Shown piece by piece: positions 32,996-43,946 of a DNA stretch of 64,000 nucleotides. The position numbers and the translations under genes were made by a program. Position 1 is the stretch's first letter, and every line of letters begins with the position of its first letter. The notes under the pieces are model-generated. The model was not told where the DNA came from. It worked only from the letters and a program-made list of their open reading frames with translations, and made no database searches. The stretch spans positions 110,806,880-110,870,879 of the forward strand of contig NC_135497.1 of NCBI RefSeq assembly GCF_052857255.1, given 5' to 3'. The DNA is from Amblyomma americanum (Eukaryota > Arthropoda > Arachnida > Ixodida > Ixodidae).

Positions 32996-33013
32996 TCTCA
33001 CCGCTGGCAACCA
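32996..33013 (-). other. Primer-binding site
   Basis: TGGTTGCCAGCGGTGAGA begins two bases inside the 5' LTR on the minus strand, where retroelements place the tRNA primer site. TGG pairs with the CCA end of a tRNA; I cannot name the tRNA. Confidence 0.55.
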
Positions 33014-33015
33014 GT

Positions 33016-33566
33016 TGTTGCATTTGGGTTGCAAGCCCCAAGGGTAGCGTTGGCCTGGCGGCCTGGGGCAAAGCAGGAAACATCCGAAGGTCCCGGCAAA
33101 GGAAGAGTCGACTGGCAACAGAACAACTTGTTTATTCTGGCATCGCATAAGAGCAGCCGGTCAGGGCGACCACGTTACTCGAAGGAAGAAATCGAAGTCT
33201 CTCGTTGGCGTCCGGGGCAGCTCGCTTTATACCCACGGAGTCGAGGGCAAGAGGGAACGGCTTGGGAAGAGTCATCCGATACGGCGACGCTTGAACATGT
33301 TCAGGCGTGACGGGCGCGTCCGCCAGGCCGGCGCCGGTCAGACCTCCTCGCCTCCCAGTTGAGGAGCTCCTCTCCCCGGCTGCCGCGCTTTGACAAGCGT
33401 GGGCAAAACATGCACACACACACACACGCACGCACGACGACACGTGGCACTGAAACATGCCTGGACGCGCTTGGCGGGAGGCGTTGCGGCCGCGATGAAC
33501 GAAGCCGCGGCGTCCGTTGCATCCGCGCCGGCTATACCGCGCGTCGTAGGTAGGCGAGACGTAACA
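33016..33566 (-). repeat. 5' LTR (551 bp)
   Basis: It is aligned at a constant offset of 5858 bp to the 3' LTR and is nearly identical. It should drive transcription of the element leftwards. Confidence 0.9.
33226..33231 (-). promoter_or_regulatory. TATA box in 5' LTR
   Basis: TATAAA on the minus strand within GTGGGTATAAAGCGAG. An AATAAA lies about 95 bp downstream at 33131-33136, the usual arrangement around the R region. Confidence 0.55.
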
Positions 33567-33612
33567 CCGCCTTGCTCCATAGTCAATGGCCAAGGCAGTA
33601 GACCTCTCAGTA

Positions 33613-33775
33613 CTGGTCCGGGCTATTTGTAAGTGGTTTTATTAAAATAATAAAAAGGAAAGAAAAGATTTCTGCTAGCCCCGGCATCTGCCATCGATAC
33701 GGAAGCACCTGAGCTGGGGCAGCGGAAATAAAGAATAGCAGACAGAATGGAGAAATGAAATGAAAGAGGTGAAGG
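33613..33775. repeat. Dispersed repeat, copy 2
   Basis: Starts near TTTATTAAAATAATAAAAAG, then TTTCTGCTAGCCCCGGCATC and GACAGAATGGAGAAATGAA. It matches 24895-25027. It lies just right of the Gypsy element's target duplication. Confidence 0.65.
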
Positions 33776-35212
33776 GACAGGATTTGACTCATGTTGAACA
33801 GAAAGACGCGCGGCAGGCAAGCTCTCATTCCCGCTGCGTTCATCAAGAAAGAGAAAAAAATTGTAAGCTCCAGGACATGCCTGCCCAGAAGCACGCGTGC
33901 CGAATTTTACTTATCTCGTGGCTATGCGTGACGGCAACCAAAGTAGCATATTTTCCCTAGTAGGGTTTTACTGAAAAGCGATACCAAAAATAAGGCGCCT
34001 CTTCTTGACGACAGTGTAATTCGTCACGCATGCTCTCTTGCTTACTGACGCGCTTAAGGTATAGGTACTGCGCCGGGATATTCGGGTTGAACTAGCGCCA
34101 AGAAGTAGATGGGGCGGGAGGGGGGGTTTCGAAAAAGTGAGTTCCGAAAAAGTGCAGTCCTTCAGTGAATACAAGTTGCCTTTTGTTTTAGAACGCAGAG
34201 TGGAATGTGTACATTCAATATCATGTATATTGTAAATAAATGGATTATTCTTTGCTGTTCTGATATTTACGTGCTCAGCAACACTGACTCCTATGGTCAG
34301 TGCATTTGATGTCCGCCGTTTTCCGATGACGAAATGTGCGGAGGCTTGGAGTAGCGACGCACAAAATATATCTTTTAATTTGGTTTTGTTGAAGTGGACA
34401 GGCTGGCCATTACGAGCTGGCATTGCCTTGAACCTTCCCAAAACGGAAGTCAAAATTTCACGGCGATTAAGCAGTGGTTATGGCTATCACGCTCTTGTGC
34501 AAAGTGAATCATACACACGCACAAGTTAATTGTAGACTACGAAAGAAAACCACTCAGTAGCAGATTCAACAGACGTGACCGTTTCACAATTTCTTGAAAG
34601 GAAGACAAATTATAAAATAATGTGAGTCAATTTTGTGCTAACAGTAAACAGTAAACAGTGAGACTCCTACACAGTTCACTGGTCTGTTTCAACAACACCC
34701 CAAACACGAGGTGAGCAATGTATGTCAATCTTCTGACAGGTATGCTTTCATATATTTATCTCTTATATACTGCCACTGCTTTGTCGCGGTAGCAAAAGAG
34801 GAGCAAGTTAATGCCCAAACATCCTCGAAACTGTCGTTGACAGGAAAGCTTGATATTCTCATTAGAACTGCCCGAGTGGCAGTGTTTGGCGATTATGAAA
34901 CTCCATCTCCAAATAAGCAATTCTGACTGTTGGAAAAGCAGTCGAGATGTAGAGTATCCGGGTGTACAGATAGCGCTGGAAATGTTACAACCGTTGCGAG
35001 AATGTAACGAATGTTCGCAAGGCGCCGAATTTCTTAGCAGATGAGCTGCGAAACATGACATATTTTAGCTTAACTGACTCTGATTCACTGTTTGAAACAT
35101 CTCTAGTACCACTCTTTCTTGTTAGAACACCAGGTTTGCGGATTTTCACGCGGTAGTGGCAGTTTTATCTTCCGAAGGGCCCGCCGCCGCATTGCGCTCT
35201 ATGCAGCCGAAC
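33776..35212. other. Intergenic, nothing recognised
   Basis: A G-rich run (gggggggtttcg) lies near 34123. The reversed frame 34453-33968 is open for 161 codons, but its composition and lack of motifs give no reason to call a gene. Confidence 0.4.
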
Positions 35213-35302
35213 GGGAGAGAGTGACCCAACATGTTGCCGTCGCGGGCAGTGTCCTCACCCTGAAAGCGGAGGCAAGCGGACCTCGAGGCACCCTACGTTA
35301 GC
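35213..35302 (+). repeat. Dispersed repeat, plus copy
   Basis: GTGTCCTCACCCTGAAAGCG and TCGAGGCACCCTA match the reversed segment 26009-26128. Confidence 0.5.
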
Positions 35303-36207
35303 CTTGAAGCTACTGCCCTCTAAGTGAGCGCCAGGCTACGAGCACAGTAATACACATTTTTCTTTAGCCATGTCGGAGGGACACCGGGGGTCATCGGGGC
35401 TATCAGAGGTGGGCATCCTATAGAGTCGCCGCTACGAGACTGACCTTGGCGGCTGCCGTTCCCATCTCGCCGCGAGAGGGTGGGCGCGAACGGCGTTTCG
35501 ATACAAACATCGTTCGTACCGTAAACGACGATACTCCGCAATTGCGCTATCGCCTTCGGCTTAACAGTACGAGCGTGCGTTCCAAACTTTGTGCTTTTGT
35601 GGTGTAGTCAGTTGTTTACCCGTTTGCGACCTGTAGCTTGCTAACCAAGTAATGCCTACTTAACCTGCAAACAGAGCTGCAAACGACGTCGGTGAGGCGT
35701 CCGCAACTTTTTTATCCTAATCAATACATAAAACAATGTGTAATATCACGGTAATATCACCGTATTTACGTATAAAACGTTAAGTCGTTTAATATATGAT
35801 GAACACTTCGGCTTCGCTGAAAAGGCCTATGTGCAGTGTCGAAATATCTTAAAATATCCTCCAGGCAGTTTACGTCCGTCTAAGTCCCTGAATGTTTTTT
35901 TTTTGTTTGTGGTGTTTTTTTCCATGATCAGCCTTTGGTCACAATCTCTCAGTATGCCTGATTTGGTGTGTGGCTTGGCATGCGCATTGTTGCGCATTGT
36001 TTTCCTTTGCGTGTGATCTTGGAATAGAACCAACTTTTGTCAGCGCTCGTCCTGTCTTGTCTTTCTTCGTCCTCCTTCCGTGCTGTCTTTTTGTAAAATT
36101 CCCAAAACTGTTTGCCGTTTCTGTTCATAAGGGGTAATCAGCTTCTAAGTTTTCAGCACCGTGCTTTGCGGTTCGTCGGGATGCACGAAACAGTGCTGAA
36201 TGCAAAT
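35303..36207. other. Intergenic, nothing recognised
   Basis: No ORF with motif support and no repeat structure that I can define. Confidence 0.35.
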
Positions 36208-37034
36208 GGTATACCAATATGGGGCCCTTCGTTTTACCCGTTTTCGAGTAAAGCCCGATTTTACCGGATTCTTGCACCCCGAACATATTTCTTAAAAATC
36301 GGGTTCAGCCTGATTTCTGCACGAAAATGAGCCTTCTAGATAACGTAGATTTTCCACTTTAAAAAGCTGAAGACACCGCTAGAGGATTTGTGGATATCTA
36401 TAATGCTTATTTTCAGAGGTGTCTTTGTAAACTATGCATCTTAAACCTCTTTTTAACGCTCGTTTTCTAGAGGCGGATGAACCTGAGGATAAGTTCGAGA
36501 AGTGCGATTTAGAAGCGGGAGGCCAGAACATGGGTATACCGACAAGACCTCCTATCGGAGCAATTGCTTCAAGCGCTACCCACACTAACGACACCCCGAT
36601 CCAACCACCTTGCACGTTTAAAGTCGTCGCTGTGATGTTTAATGTTTCCGCACTGCACAAATAAAGGCAAGGCGGTCTTGCTCAGACGCAAGAGTGGTCT
36701 GTAAGAGATCGGTAGCGTACGCGACGAAATATTTGTCATCGATTAGGAAAAATATCAATTGGTAAACAATCTTCTGACGGAACCCGCCTTTTCAGTGCTG
36801 TTTACGAAATAATGAGCAAAAAAATAGGGCATTTCATGTCTAGTAGAGAAACAAGCTGTCTAGAAAACTGTCTTTCGCTACAAAAAATGACCCGAAAAAA
36901 CCCGAACATGGAACATTGTTTCTGCGTAACCCGATTTTCAGCCGAATTTAAACCCGGAAAATATCTCCCGGCTTTTAGCCGCTGCAGTCGCGGAAAAATT
37001 AAAACCCGAAAATGAAGGGCCCTAACCGTATACC
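36208..37034. mobile_element. TIR element, 827 bp, carrying a short ORF
   Basis: Left arm GGTATACCAATATGGGGCCC and right arm reversed GGTATACGGTTAGGGCCCTT; both continue inward into CGGGTTT-rich stretches and ATCGGGTT motifs, so the imperfect arms exceed 100 bp. The centre (36434-36664) has a 76-codon plus-strand frame (PPIGAIASSATHTNDTP) followed at once by AATAAA. I do not recognise the protein. It may be captured host sequence or a transposase remnant. Confidence 0.65.
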
Positions 37035-37801
37035 CCGAGTCTGTAGAGGACGCTGAGAGGAGGCGACGGGACGCGTCGGCGCTGCCGTAGTTCGGACACA
37101 CGAGATGCCTGCGCGCACCTGCGCGGCGTGGCATATCACCAAAGCGTCTATAGTCGCTCTGCTCGATCGCTCTCTCGTTGGCGTCGAGCTCTCCTTTCGA
37201 ATTCGTTTCTGTTTTGTGGAGAATAAAGTCAGTCTGCTCGGAATCTCCGTGCTGTCGGCACATCCCTTTTTACCCCGCAGCGAGGACGAAGCCCTCACTT
37301 GGAGGTTTCAGTGCAGCAGATGCCACCAAGCAGTGTATGCAAAGCCACGTTAAAATGATTATATATCGCTGGCTGGTATTATTTGAGTGGAAGCGCGGCA
37401 TCCAGAATATATTTCGTGAACGTTGCGGTGCTTGCTTGTCAAACAAGGAAACTGTGTGCACTCGACGGGCTCCGAAATGTGTTTTCTTTTACACGAATTT
37501 CGCAAGGACGCGCCCTTACCCAGGCTGAAAAGAAAGGCTGCCGCGCTTATAATGCCTCATGCTCTACATTCTGCTTTGCCTCGGTGACTATGCAATGCAG
37601 CCAAAGCAGCATCTCACTAATCTGCAGCACGTTACAAGTTAAATTATAGCACGCAAATTAACCGAAGAAAATTGACAGCTTTTTGTGCAGGGCATTACTA
37701 TGAGTTAGCACTACGTCAGAACACAAATTTTATCTTTGCAGGGCGTTCTTTGCCGTTTTCAGCATCAAATTGACACTGAGGTCAAATAGAAGGCGACCCC
37801 T
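37035..37801. other. Intergenic between two TIR elements
   Basis: No supported gene. Overlapping frames of 60-153 codons at 36802-37649 lie in all frames and on both strands without motifs. Confidence 0.35.
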
Positions 37802-37805
37802 TTAA

Positions 37806-38323
37806 AGGGGCTGTGAAGGCGGTTCTAATAAAGTTGCGATATGCCTGGGATATTGAAGCACGCCGCTTCACAAATAGTGTCCAGCAAGAATTTTTTAAAT
37901 GCGCTTTGTAGAAGCTGAGTTATCCGTAGTTAAAATTTGAATTTCAGTGTTTTCGCGCCTTTCCCTCTCCTCTCGTCACTTTTTGCACGCTGGAAGGTAG
38001 GCGCTCCTTCGCCTTCCCCCCTCTGGGAGCGGAGCTTCCCGACCAGCCGGAGCTATCCGGCTTATTGGCCACGGTAGCTGCCTGACGTCTGCAAGAATCT
38101 AACCAATGGACACCTCTCACCTTGTCTACGCAGATGCGGGGTACGGAGGAGGGTGCGAGCATGAAAAAGTCGCCGGGAAGGGCTCGCCAACTTTGACGCG
38201 TGATTGTGGGTCGTCTGCTGCGAGTAGAAGAGTATTATTTGGCTCTGGGGGGTTTTAATGGCAACACAGTGCAGTGATTAAGTGAGTTAATGTGCTCTCC
38301 TCGGAAGGCCTTTCAGAGCCCCT
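37806..38323. mobile_element. MITE-like element flanked by TTAA
   Basis: Ends AGGGGCTGTGAAGG (left) and AGGGGCTCTGAAAGG (right, reversed) are each flanked by TTAA at 37802-37805 and 38324-38327. TTAA targets are typical of piggyBac-type transposition, but the ends are too short to assign a family. No transposase. Confidence 0.55.
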
Positions 38324-38828
38324 TTAAGGATACCTATTCTGCCCTTACTCCCCTGCTTTACCATATAGGCAGGTGCCCGCTTCCAGCGATTTCTTTCGCT
38401 GAAACACTCAAAATATTCATTTGTCTGGTTTGATCAGTTTCAGCGTTTATAGCATAAGTGCATGGAACCCAAGTCAGTGCCTTTCGCGTTAATGCGAGGT
38501 GCGTGTCCCTGGCCATTCCATGTCCAACAATGTAGGGCAAAAATTTTGAATATTGGAAAATTGTAAGGCACTGTTGCGGAAACACTGAAGATAATGGTCC
38601 CTGCTTCCGGTGTGTAGCAGAGTCTTTCGTTTAAAAATTTTCCATCGGTCGCATGGAGCAGTTAAGAGTGCCATAGGAAACCAATAGGGAACGCTTTCGA
38701 AGATCGCAAAAACGTTAATAACAAAAGAAGGAACGCATGTGGACGGAAGATCTGCGGATATATTGATTGTAGTGAAATCTTTTAATATATGAAAACAGTT
38801 GCGCTCATAAACTCTTAACCGATCAAAA
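38324..38828. other. Intergenic, nothing recognised
   Basis: No motif-bearing ORF and no defined repeat. Confidence 0.35.
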
Positions 38829-38968
38829 ATGCTTTTTTCCAGAATTTTTGGGTATATTTGGCACAGAATTCCTCTCCTAAACTTCTATTTGCGTAGATCT
38901 GGGTGTTATCCCCCAGCCATGTGTTCATTCTGCAATGAACCCGAAACATTGTATGCTTTCTTCTACAG
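38829..38968 (+). pseudogene. LINE C-terminal zinc-motif fragment
   Basis: The frame encodes LNFYLRRSGCYPPAMCSFCNEPETLYAFF. The CSFCNEPET...FF pattern resembles the C-x2-C...H region that ends many LINE ORF2 proteins, with the His replaced by Ala. It runs in frame into the Arg/Ser-rich ORF. Confidence 0.5.
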
Positions 38969-39338
38969 CGCAAAGCGAGGTGCTCCAACCCGCCAGCGAT
39001 CGAGGAGCTCCGCAGGTGGAAAAAAGCGCAGCGGAAGAAACCGCAACCGGTCGCACAGTAGCGCTGGAGCAAAGCGCCGCTCCAGATCGCACCACCGAGC
39101 CGCCTCAACCTCCTCCGTCAGCAGCTCCGCTTCCAGGCGCCATGGCCGTAGGCGCCGCCGGTCCGGGACTACGCGCTCCTCGAGCAGCCGTGGCCATGGC
39201 AAGCGGACGGGAAAGAGAGGACGCCATTCGAGCAGCGTATCTTCAGAAAGCAGCTCGGCGGGGAAGCCCCGTAAGAAAACTAGACGCTCTGGGATCCGTG
39301 CAAGCAGTCGTGGGAAGCGCGGGGCTGCCAAGAAGTAA
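38969..39338 (+). CDS. Arg/Ser-rich basic protein segment, possible terminal exon
   Basis: About 120 codons of almost only R, S, K, G, A and H (RQRSRSSAGGKKRSGRNRNR, RRHGRRRRRSG, SSSRGHGKRTGKRGRHS) end at TAA 39336-39338. A pyrimidine tract and AG (tgctttcttctacag, ending at 38969) precede it, which fits a 3' splice site. An AATAAA follows at 39653-39658. Such composition occurs in SR-type splicing factors and in sperm basic proteins. No RNA-binding domain is visible. It may instead be a chance open frame in GC-rich DNA, since the other frames are also open here (39414-38935 plus and 39508-38963 minus). Upstream exons, if any, are not identified. Confidence 0.35.
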
Positions 39339-39652
39339 ACAGCCAAACGCGTGGCTGAGAGCGAATCAAGCAGCAGACAGTCACAAATTCGAAGTGAGCC
39401 AACACGCGTCCTAGAGAGCCAAGGAGAAATAAGGAACCAAGATTCTCGTCTATATAGAAAAACAAACCGCTTCGTACAGAAGCATGCTTTAATGTATAAC
39501 CCCGACATCTCGTGGAGTCATCTAGAGTTCGATACGGGCAACCAGAACAAGTACCAACGAGAATGGCAACCAACAAGATTCTCCACCTTCTGGGATCTCG
39601 GACAGCTGTTGGTCTACAAAAAAGAATCGAAATTCACTTGCCAAGTTTTCTA

Positions 39653-39658
39653 AATAAA
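39653..39658 (+). terminator. AATAAA poly(A) signal
   Basis: Lies 315 bp after the Arg/Ser-rich ORF stop. It could serve that candidate exon; chance occurrence is possible. Confidence 0.3.
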
Positions 39659-39954
39659 TTAAACCATATGTCCTCGTGGCTGCACTGCGCCCTTTTCTTC
39701 GTATCAAGCGTTCTAACGTGTAACCTTTTTTTTTTCACTTCAAGCCGTAATCGCACATTCGCTACATAAGAACTAAGACATATCCTAAGTGTATTAGGCA
39801 TAATCTTTATGGTTAGAAACCTTTCCCAGAGATCTGGATAGGATGAAAACATGGCGCCATTATTTATTTCCTGAACGAAACACTAGAAATAGTTTTCCTT
39901 GCGATGCACAAGGTTCCAAGGGTCGATCAGGCTGCCTCCATCTGGACAAAGTGT

Positions 39955-40050
39955 GAAGCTGTACAGATGGAAGCAATATGAGAGGGAACACGGGAGCGTG
40001 TGCCCTCCGCACTTCGTGAAGCACTTCCGCCGAGAACGAAGAAAATGGGA
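39955..40050 (+). repeat. Left arm of inverted repeat around LINE E
   Basis: GAAGCAATATGAGAGGGAAC and following bases match the reverse of 45508-45610. Without LINE E the arms would be about 150 bp apart, so this is an older foldback element that LINE E entered. Confidence 0.7.
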
Positions 40051-40271
40051 GGCAAAAGGGCATGCGCGGAAAGAGCAGCACCCTGGCCAGAGAGAGAGAG
40101 GGGGTTTATTGATAGGAAAGGCAGAGGTTGGCCTGAAAAATAAATATCTGGCCTGCTACTCTGCTCTGGGAGACGGGAAGAGGAGATAAAAGAAGGTCAC
40201 GATGGGGGACGATGATGATGGGAGGAGGCAGATGAAAAACTACTTTAAAAAAAAAGGCACACTTTCTGACA

Positions 40272-43200
40272 TCACAAACGCGAGACAAGGTCCGTGTCGC
40301 TCAAAAAGCGTGAGAGCGCTCGCGTTGCCTTTACAGTTCTAAAACTATCTGGCCGAGCGCCGAGGATCAAATCCTCAGAGAGGAGCGATGTGTCCATAGG
40401 CTTCAGAGCAGATGCGAGTATGAGTCTTTCACGTGCATACGCTGGACACGCCACTAAAACATGTTCTATAGTCTCTAGCACGCCACATGTGGTACATTCC
40501 GTGGAGTCCGCTTGTCCTATTAAGTGCAAGTATTTGCGCGTGAATGCCACGTTTAAACGTAGTCTACGGATAACGCATGCAATAGGGCGAGGTATTCCGC
40601 GAGGAACTGAAAAGGTCATCGTCGGATCTAGCCGTTTAAGGCGGATGTGGCGGGTGTCTGGCAGGGCCCAGTACCTAGCCGTCGCCCTCCTCATCAATTC
40701 CGAAAGGAGACAAGTTGTGTCCACTATAGAGAACGGTACAACTGTACGCAGGCCACTGCTGGAGGCGCTCCTTGCTTCAGCGTCGGCGGTCTCATTTCCA
40801 TCGAGTCCGCAGTGTCCGGGGATCCACTGAAACACTATACGGTGGCCGTTTCCCTGAGCAAATGATACGAGACTAATGATATCAAGAGCCAGAGCTTGGT
40901 AGGCTGTGTGGCGTAGGAAGCATCCTAAAATGTGTAGCGCAGGTTTACAGTCGGTGAAAATGCACCACTCCTGAGGCGGTTCTCCGCAGATGTGGCGAAT
41001 CGATTCCCGAAGGCCCACAAGCTCTGCAGCGGTTGAAGTAGACTTGAGTCCCAAAATGAATCTGCGGGTCGTGTGTTGTGCAGGGATTGCGAAAGCTGCT
41101 GTTGATGCATTTGGAGACGCAGATCCATCCGTGTAGACGTGCACACATTTGTGGTATTCTGACCAGATGTAGGCAAGTGCGAGTTGCTTCAGTCCGCTAA
41201 CCGGCATCGCAGACTTCTTGATTATGCCAGGGACATGCAGGCAGACTGAAGGCTGAGCCATTACCCATGGGGGCTGCAAGGAATGATGCGGCAGGGCATA
41301 GTCTGATGGCAATTCGGAGCGATGGAAGCGCAGTGCGCGTGCAAAACTGCTGCCCGGTCGCTCATCAAAAATCTTCGTCAGCGGGTGACAGCGGTGCCGT
41401 GTAAGCGCACGTAAATATACACGAAGTGGTTCGTGTGACAGGTAGACCGATATTGGGCACGCACGAGATTCCTCAATCGTGCCTTTGTTCGAGGCACAAC
41501 GTGGTAATCCGAGGCATATCTTGAGCGCCTGTGCTTGGACACTCTCTAATGTCCGCAAGCAGGAAATACTCATGTTAGAGAGTACAGGAAGGCTGTAACA
41601 AATGTAGCCAATAAAGAGGGTATAGTAAAGTCGAAGCAAGGAGCGCTCCGTTGGGCCCCATTTAATGCCTGCCACAAAGCGAAGCACATGGCAAAAAAGA
41701 GTGAGTCTTTTCTTTAGCATGTTTATATGACTCGACCATGACAGATCGCGGTCAATGATAATGCCCAAAAATCTGTGGTGGGAGACGTATGGTATTGCAA
41801 CCCCTTGAAGAGTTACCGGGCAGTGGCAGACAGACTTGCGCGTGAATGCGACCACAGCACATTTTTCAGCTGCCAAGTGCAAACCCTGACGCCGTAGGTA
41901 CCTTGAAGTAGATGACACGGCACGTTGTAATCTCGCACGCATTTGCGGACGTGTCGAACCCGACGCCCAGATGCAGATATCATCAGCATAGGCACTGATG
42001 TGAATGTTAGTGGGAAGTTCATTCACCAGTCCAATCAATGCCACGTTAAATAGGGTTGGGCTAAGAACTTCTCCCTGAGGAACTCCACGGCAAACCTGAT
42101 GACGGGTAGTCTCCCCATCAGGCGTAGACATGTAAACAGACCGGCCGTTGAGGTAGCTCCCAATCCACGAATACATCCGGCCGCCAACGCCAATGTCGTC
42201 AAGGGCATCAAGGATGGCGCCATGATGTGCATTATCGTAGGCCCATTTGATGTCCAAGAAGACAGCAGCGACGAGTCGGCGACTACGTTTTTCATGTTCC
42301 ACTGTCGATCTGAGGTCGATTACGCTGTCAATCGGAGAACGTCCCCTCCGGAACCCGGTCATCATATCCGGATAGAGAGCATTCTGCTCTAAAAACCATT
42401 CGAGCCGCGCCAGCACCATTCGCTCCATAACTTTGCCGACGCAGCTTGCTAGTGCAACTGGCCGGTATGAGGTAAGCTCATAAGGAGGTTTGCCAGGCTT
42501 CAAAAGTGCAACCAGGCGGCTGATCTTCCAGTGTTCTGGAACGATTCTGGAAGCCCATGTATCATTGTAGTAACTGAGCAGCACAGTTCGGCCTTCCATG
42601 CCAAGGTGAGAGAGGGACGCGTACGAAATACCGTCAGGACCAGGTGCAGATGGACGCCTACACGAGGAAAGAGCAGCTTCTAGTTCAGGCATCGTGAATA
42701 GCATGTCGTAGTGGTCATCTGGTGAAGGTGGTACAAAAGCCTCCAAACTGGTTGATGGTACCATAGTTGTGCCCACAACCATTTTGCAGAATTCTTCTGC
42801 TACCTCTACATTATTACGGCGTTGGTAAATAGACAGGGCATGGAAAGGATAGCGTTCCTGCGGGGGTGAACGCAAGCTCCTGGCTACATGCCAAATACGC
42901 GACAGTGGTTTGCGAGGGTCCAGCGATGAACAGAACTGCCTCCAACGTTGTCTCGCTAGGTGGCGCTTTATTTGTCGTTAAGCTCGGCGACAAAGGGCAA
43001 GATCATACGTGGATTTGGTTCTTCTGTATTTCCTTTCCGCGCTCCGACGGACTGCGCGTAGTCTTTAGAATTTAACGTCAATAGTAGACCCTGGCGTAGG
43101 CGCACATATATACCGCGTGGTCTCACTGAGAGAGGACGTAATCAGGCCTTCTATTCTAGATGGTGTTGAGAGGTCCACACAGGAAATCTCCACGGACGAC

Positions 43201-43940
43201 CTAAAGGCAGGCCAGTCTGTATATCGCACGCGAGACGGAGTACTAGGTGCGTACCACTTGACGCAAACATACGTTGGAATGTGGTCACTCCCATGTGTTT
43301 CCACGTCACTGCACCAGCTGACGTAAAACTGGAGACTTGCTGAAACAAACGCCAGATCCAAGCAGCTGCTGTACCACGTGCCACGCAGAAACGTAGGTGA
43401 ACCATCGTTGATATTGATGAAGTTCTGGGAATGCATAAAGTCAAACAGGTTCCTGCCTCGGTTACTCATAACAGCACTGCCCCACTGAGGGTGCTGAGCA
43501 TTAAAATCGCCCACTATGATATGAGGAGCTGGACAACTCTGGATGGCTGAATATAGGTACGAAGTATCAGTGGCATCTCTAGGTGGAATGTAGGCACCGA
43601 TTATCGAAAAGACCCGTCCTTTTAGCGTGACTGTCAAACAGATGTAATGGTTTGTGTTGTGTGGCTGTAGAACTTGGCGGACGTGCGCAATGTCTTGGCG
43701 TATGCAAACTAACACTTTGCTAGTTTCTTCTTCTGTGCGAGACCACAGCAGCACGTATCCAGAAAGGCGGAAAGGCGACGGCATGTTGGGCTCACATATA
43801 ACCAGCACAGGGATGCGGTACTTGTGGACGCGTTGCCGGAAGTCACTCAGACGACCTCGTAGGCCTCGGGCATTCCATTGCACCACTACACTACGGCGCA
43901 CGTGCATTGGCACAGATGAGGTGGGTTTTGGTTGTGCCAT
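40272..43940 (-). pseudogene. LINE E ORF2: endonuclease, RT, RNase H with two in-frame stops
   Basis: One frame of 1222 codons from ATG 43938-43940. Endonuclease: VVQWNARGLRGRL, VICEPNMPSP, IVGDFNAQHPQWGS and HGSDHIPTY. RT: PGPDGISYASLSHLG, TSYRPVALASCVGKVME, FLDIKWAYDNAHHG, GVPQGEVLSPTLFN and YADDICIW. RNase H: YTDGSASP, TAAELVGL, FTDCKPAL and WIPGHCGLDGNETADAEA. A CTTCGVLETIEHVLVAC zinc-like motif closes it. The only breaks are TAA at 43065-43067 and TAA at 42978-42980, both in the linker between endonuclease and RT. All catalytic residues I can check are present. Confidence 0.92.
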
Positions 43941-43946
43941 AATGAA

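Larger units (their letters stand above)
27158..33566 (-). mobile_element. Gmr1-like Ty3/Gypsy LTR retrotransposon, structurally complete
   Basis: Two 551-bp LTRs flank a 5.3-kb interior with a PBS, a single gag-pol ORF and a purine-biased tract (GGCGGGG, about 27712-27718 reversed). CCGC at 27154-27157 and at 33567-33570 is a 4-bp target duplication. The LTRs differ at one T/C site (27394 versus 33252 region) and at a three-base aaa/ttt run near the inner edge (27165-27167 versus 33023-33025), so insertion is recent. Integrase lies before RT, the reverse of ordinary Gypsy elements and the mark of the Gmr1-like group. There is no env-like ORF; 480 bp between the ORF stop and the 3' LTR are non-coding. 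Confidence 0.93.

Noticed and set aside
33968..34453. 161-codon minus-strand ORF
   Set aside because: No motif, AT-rich surroundings, no supporting signals.
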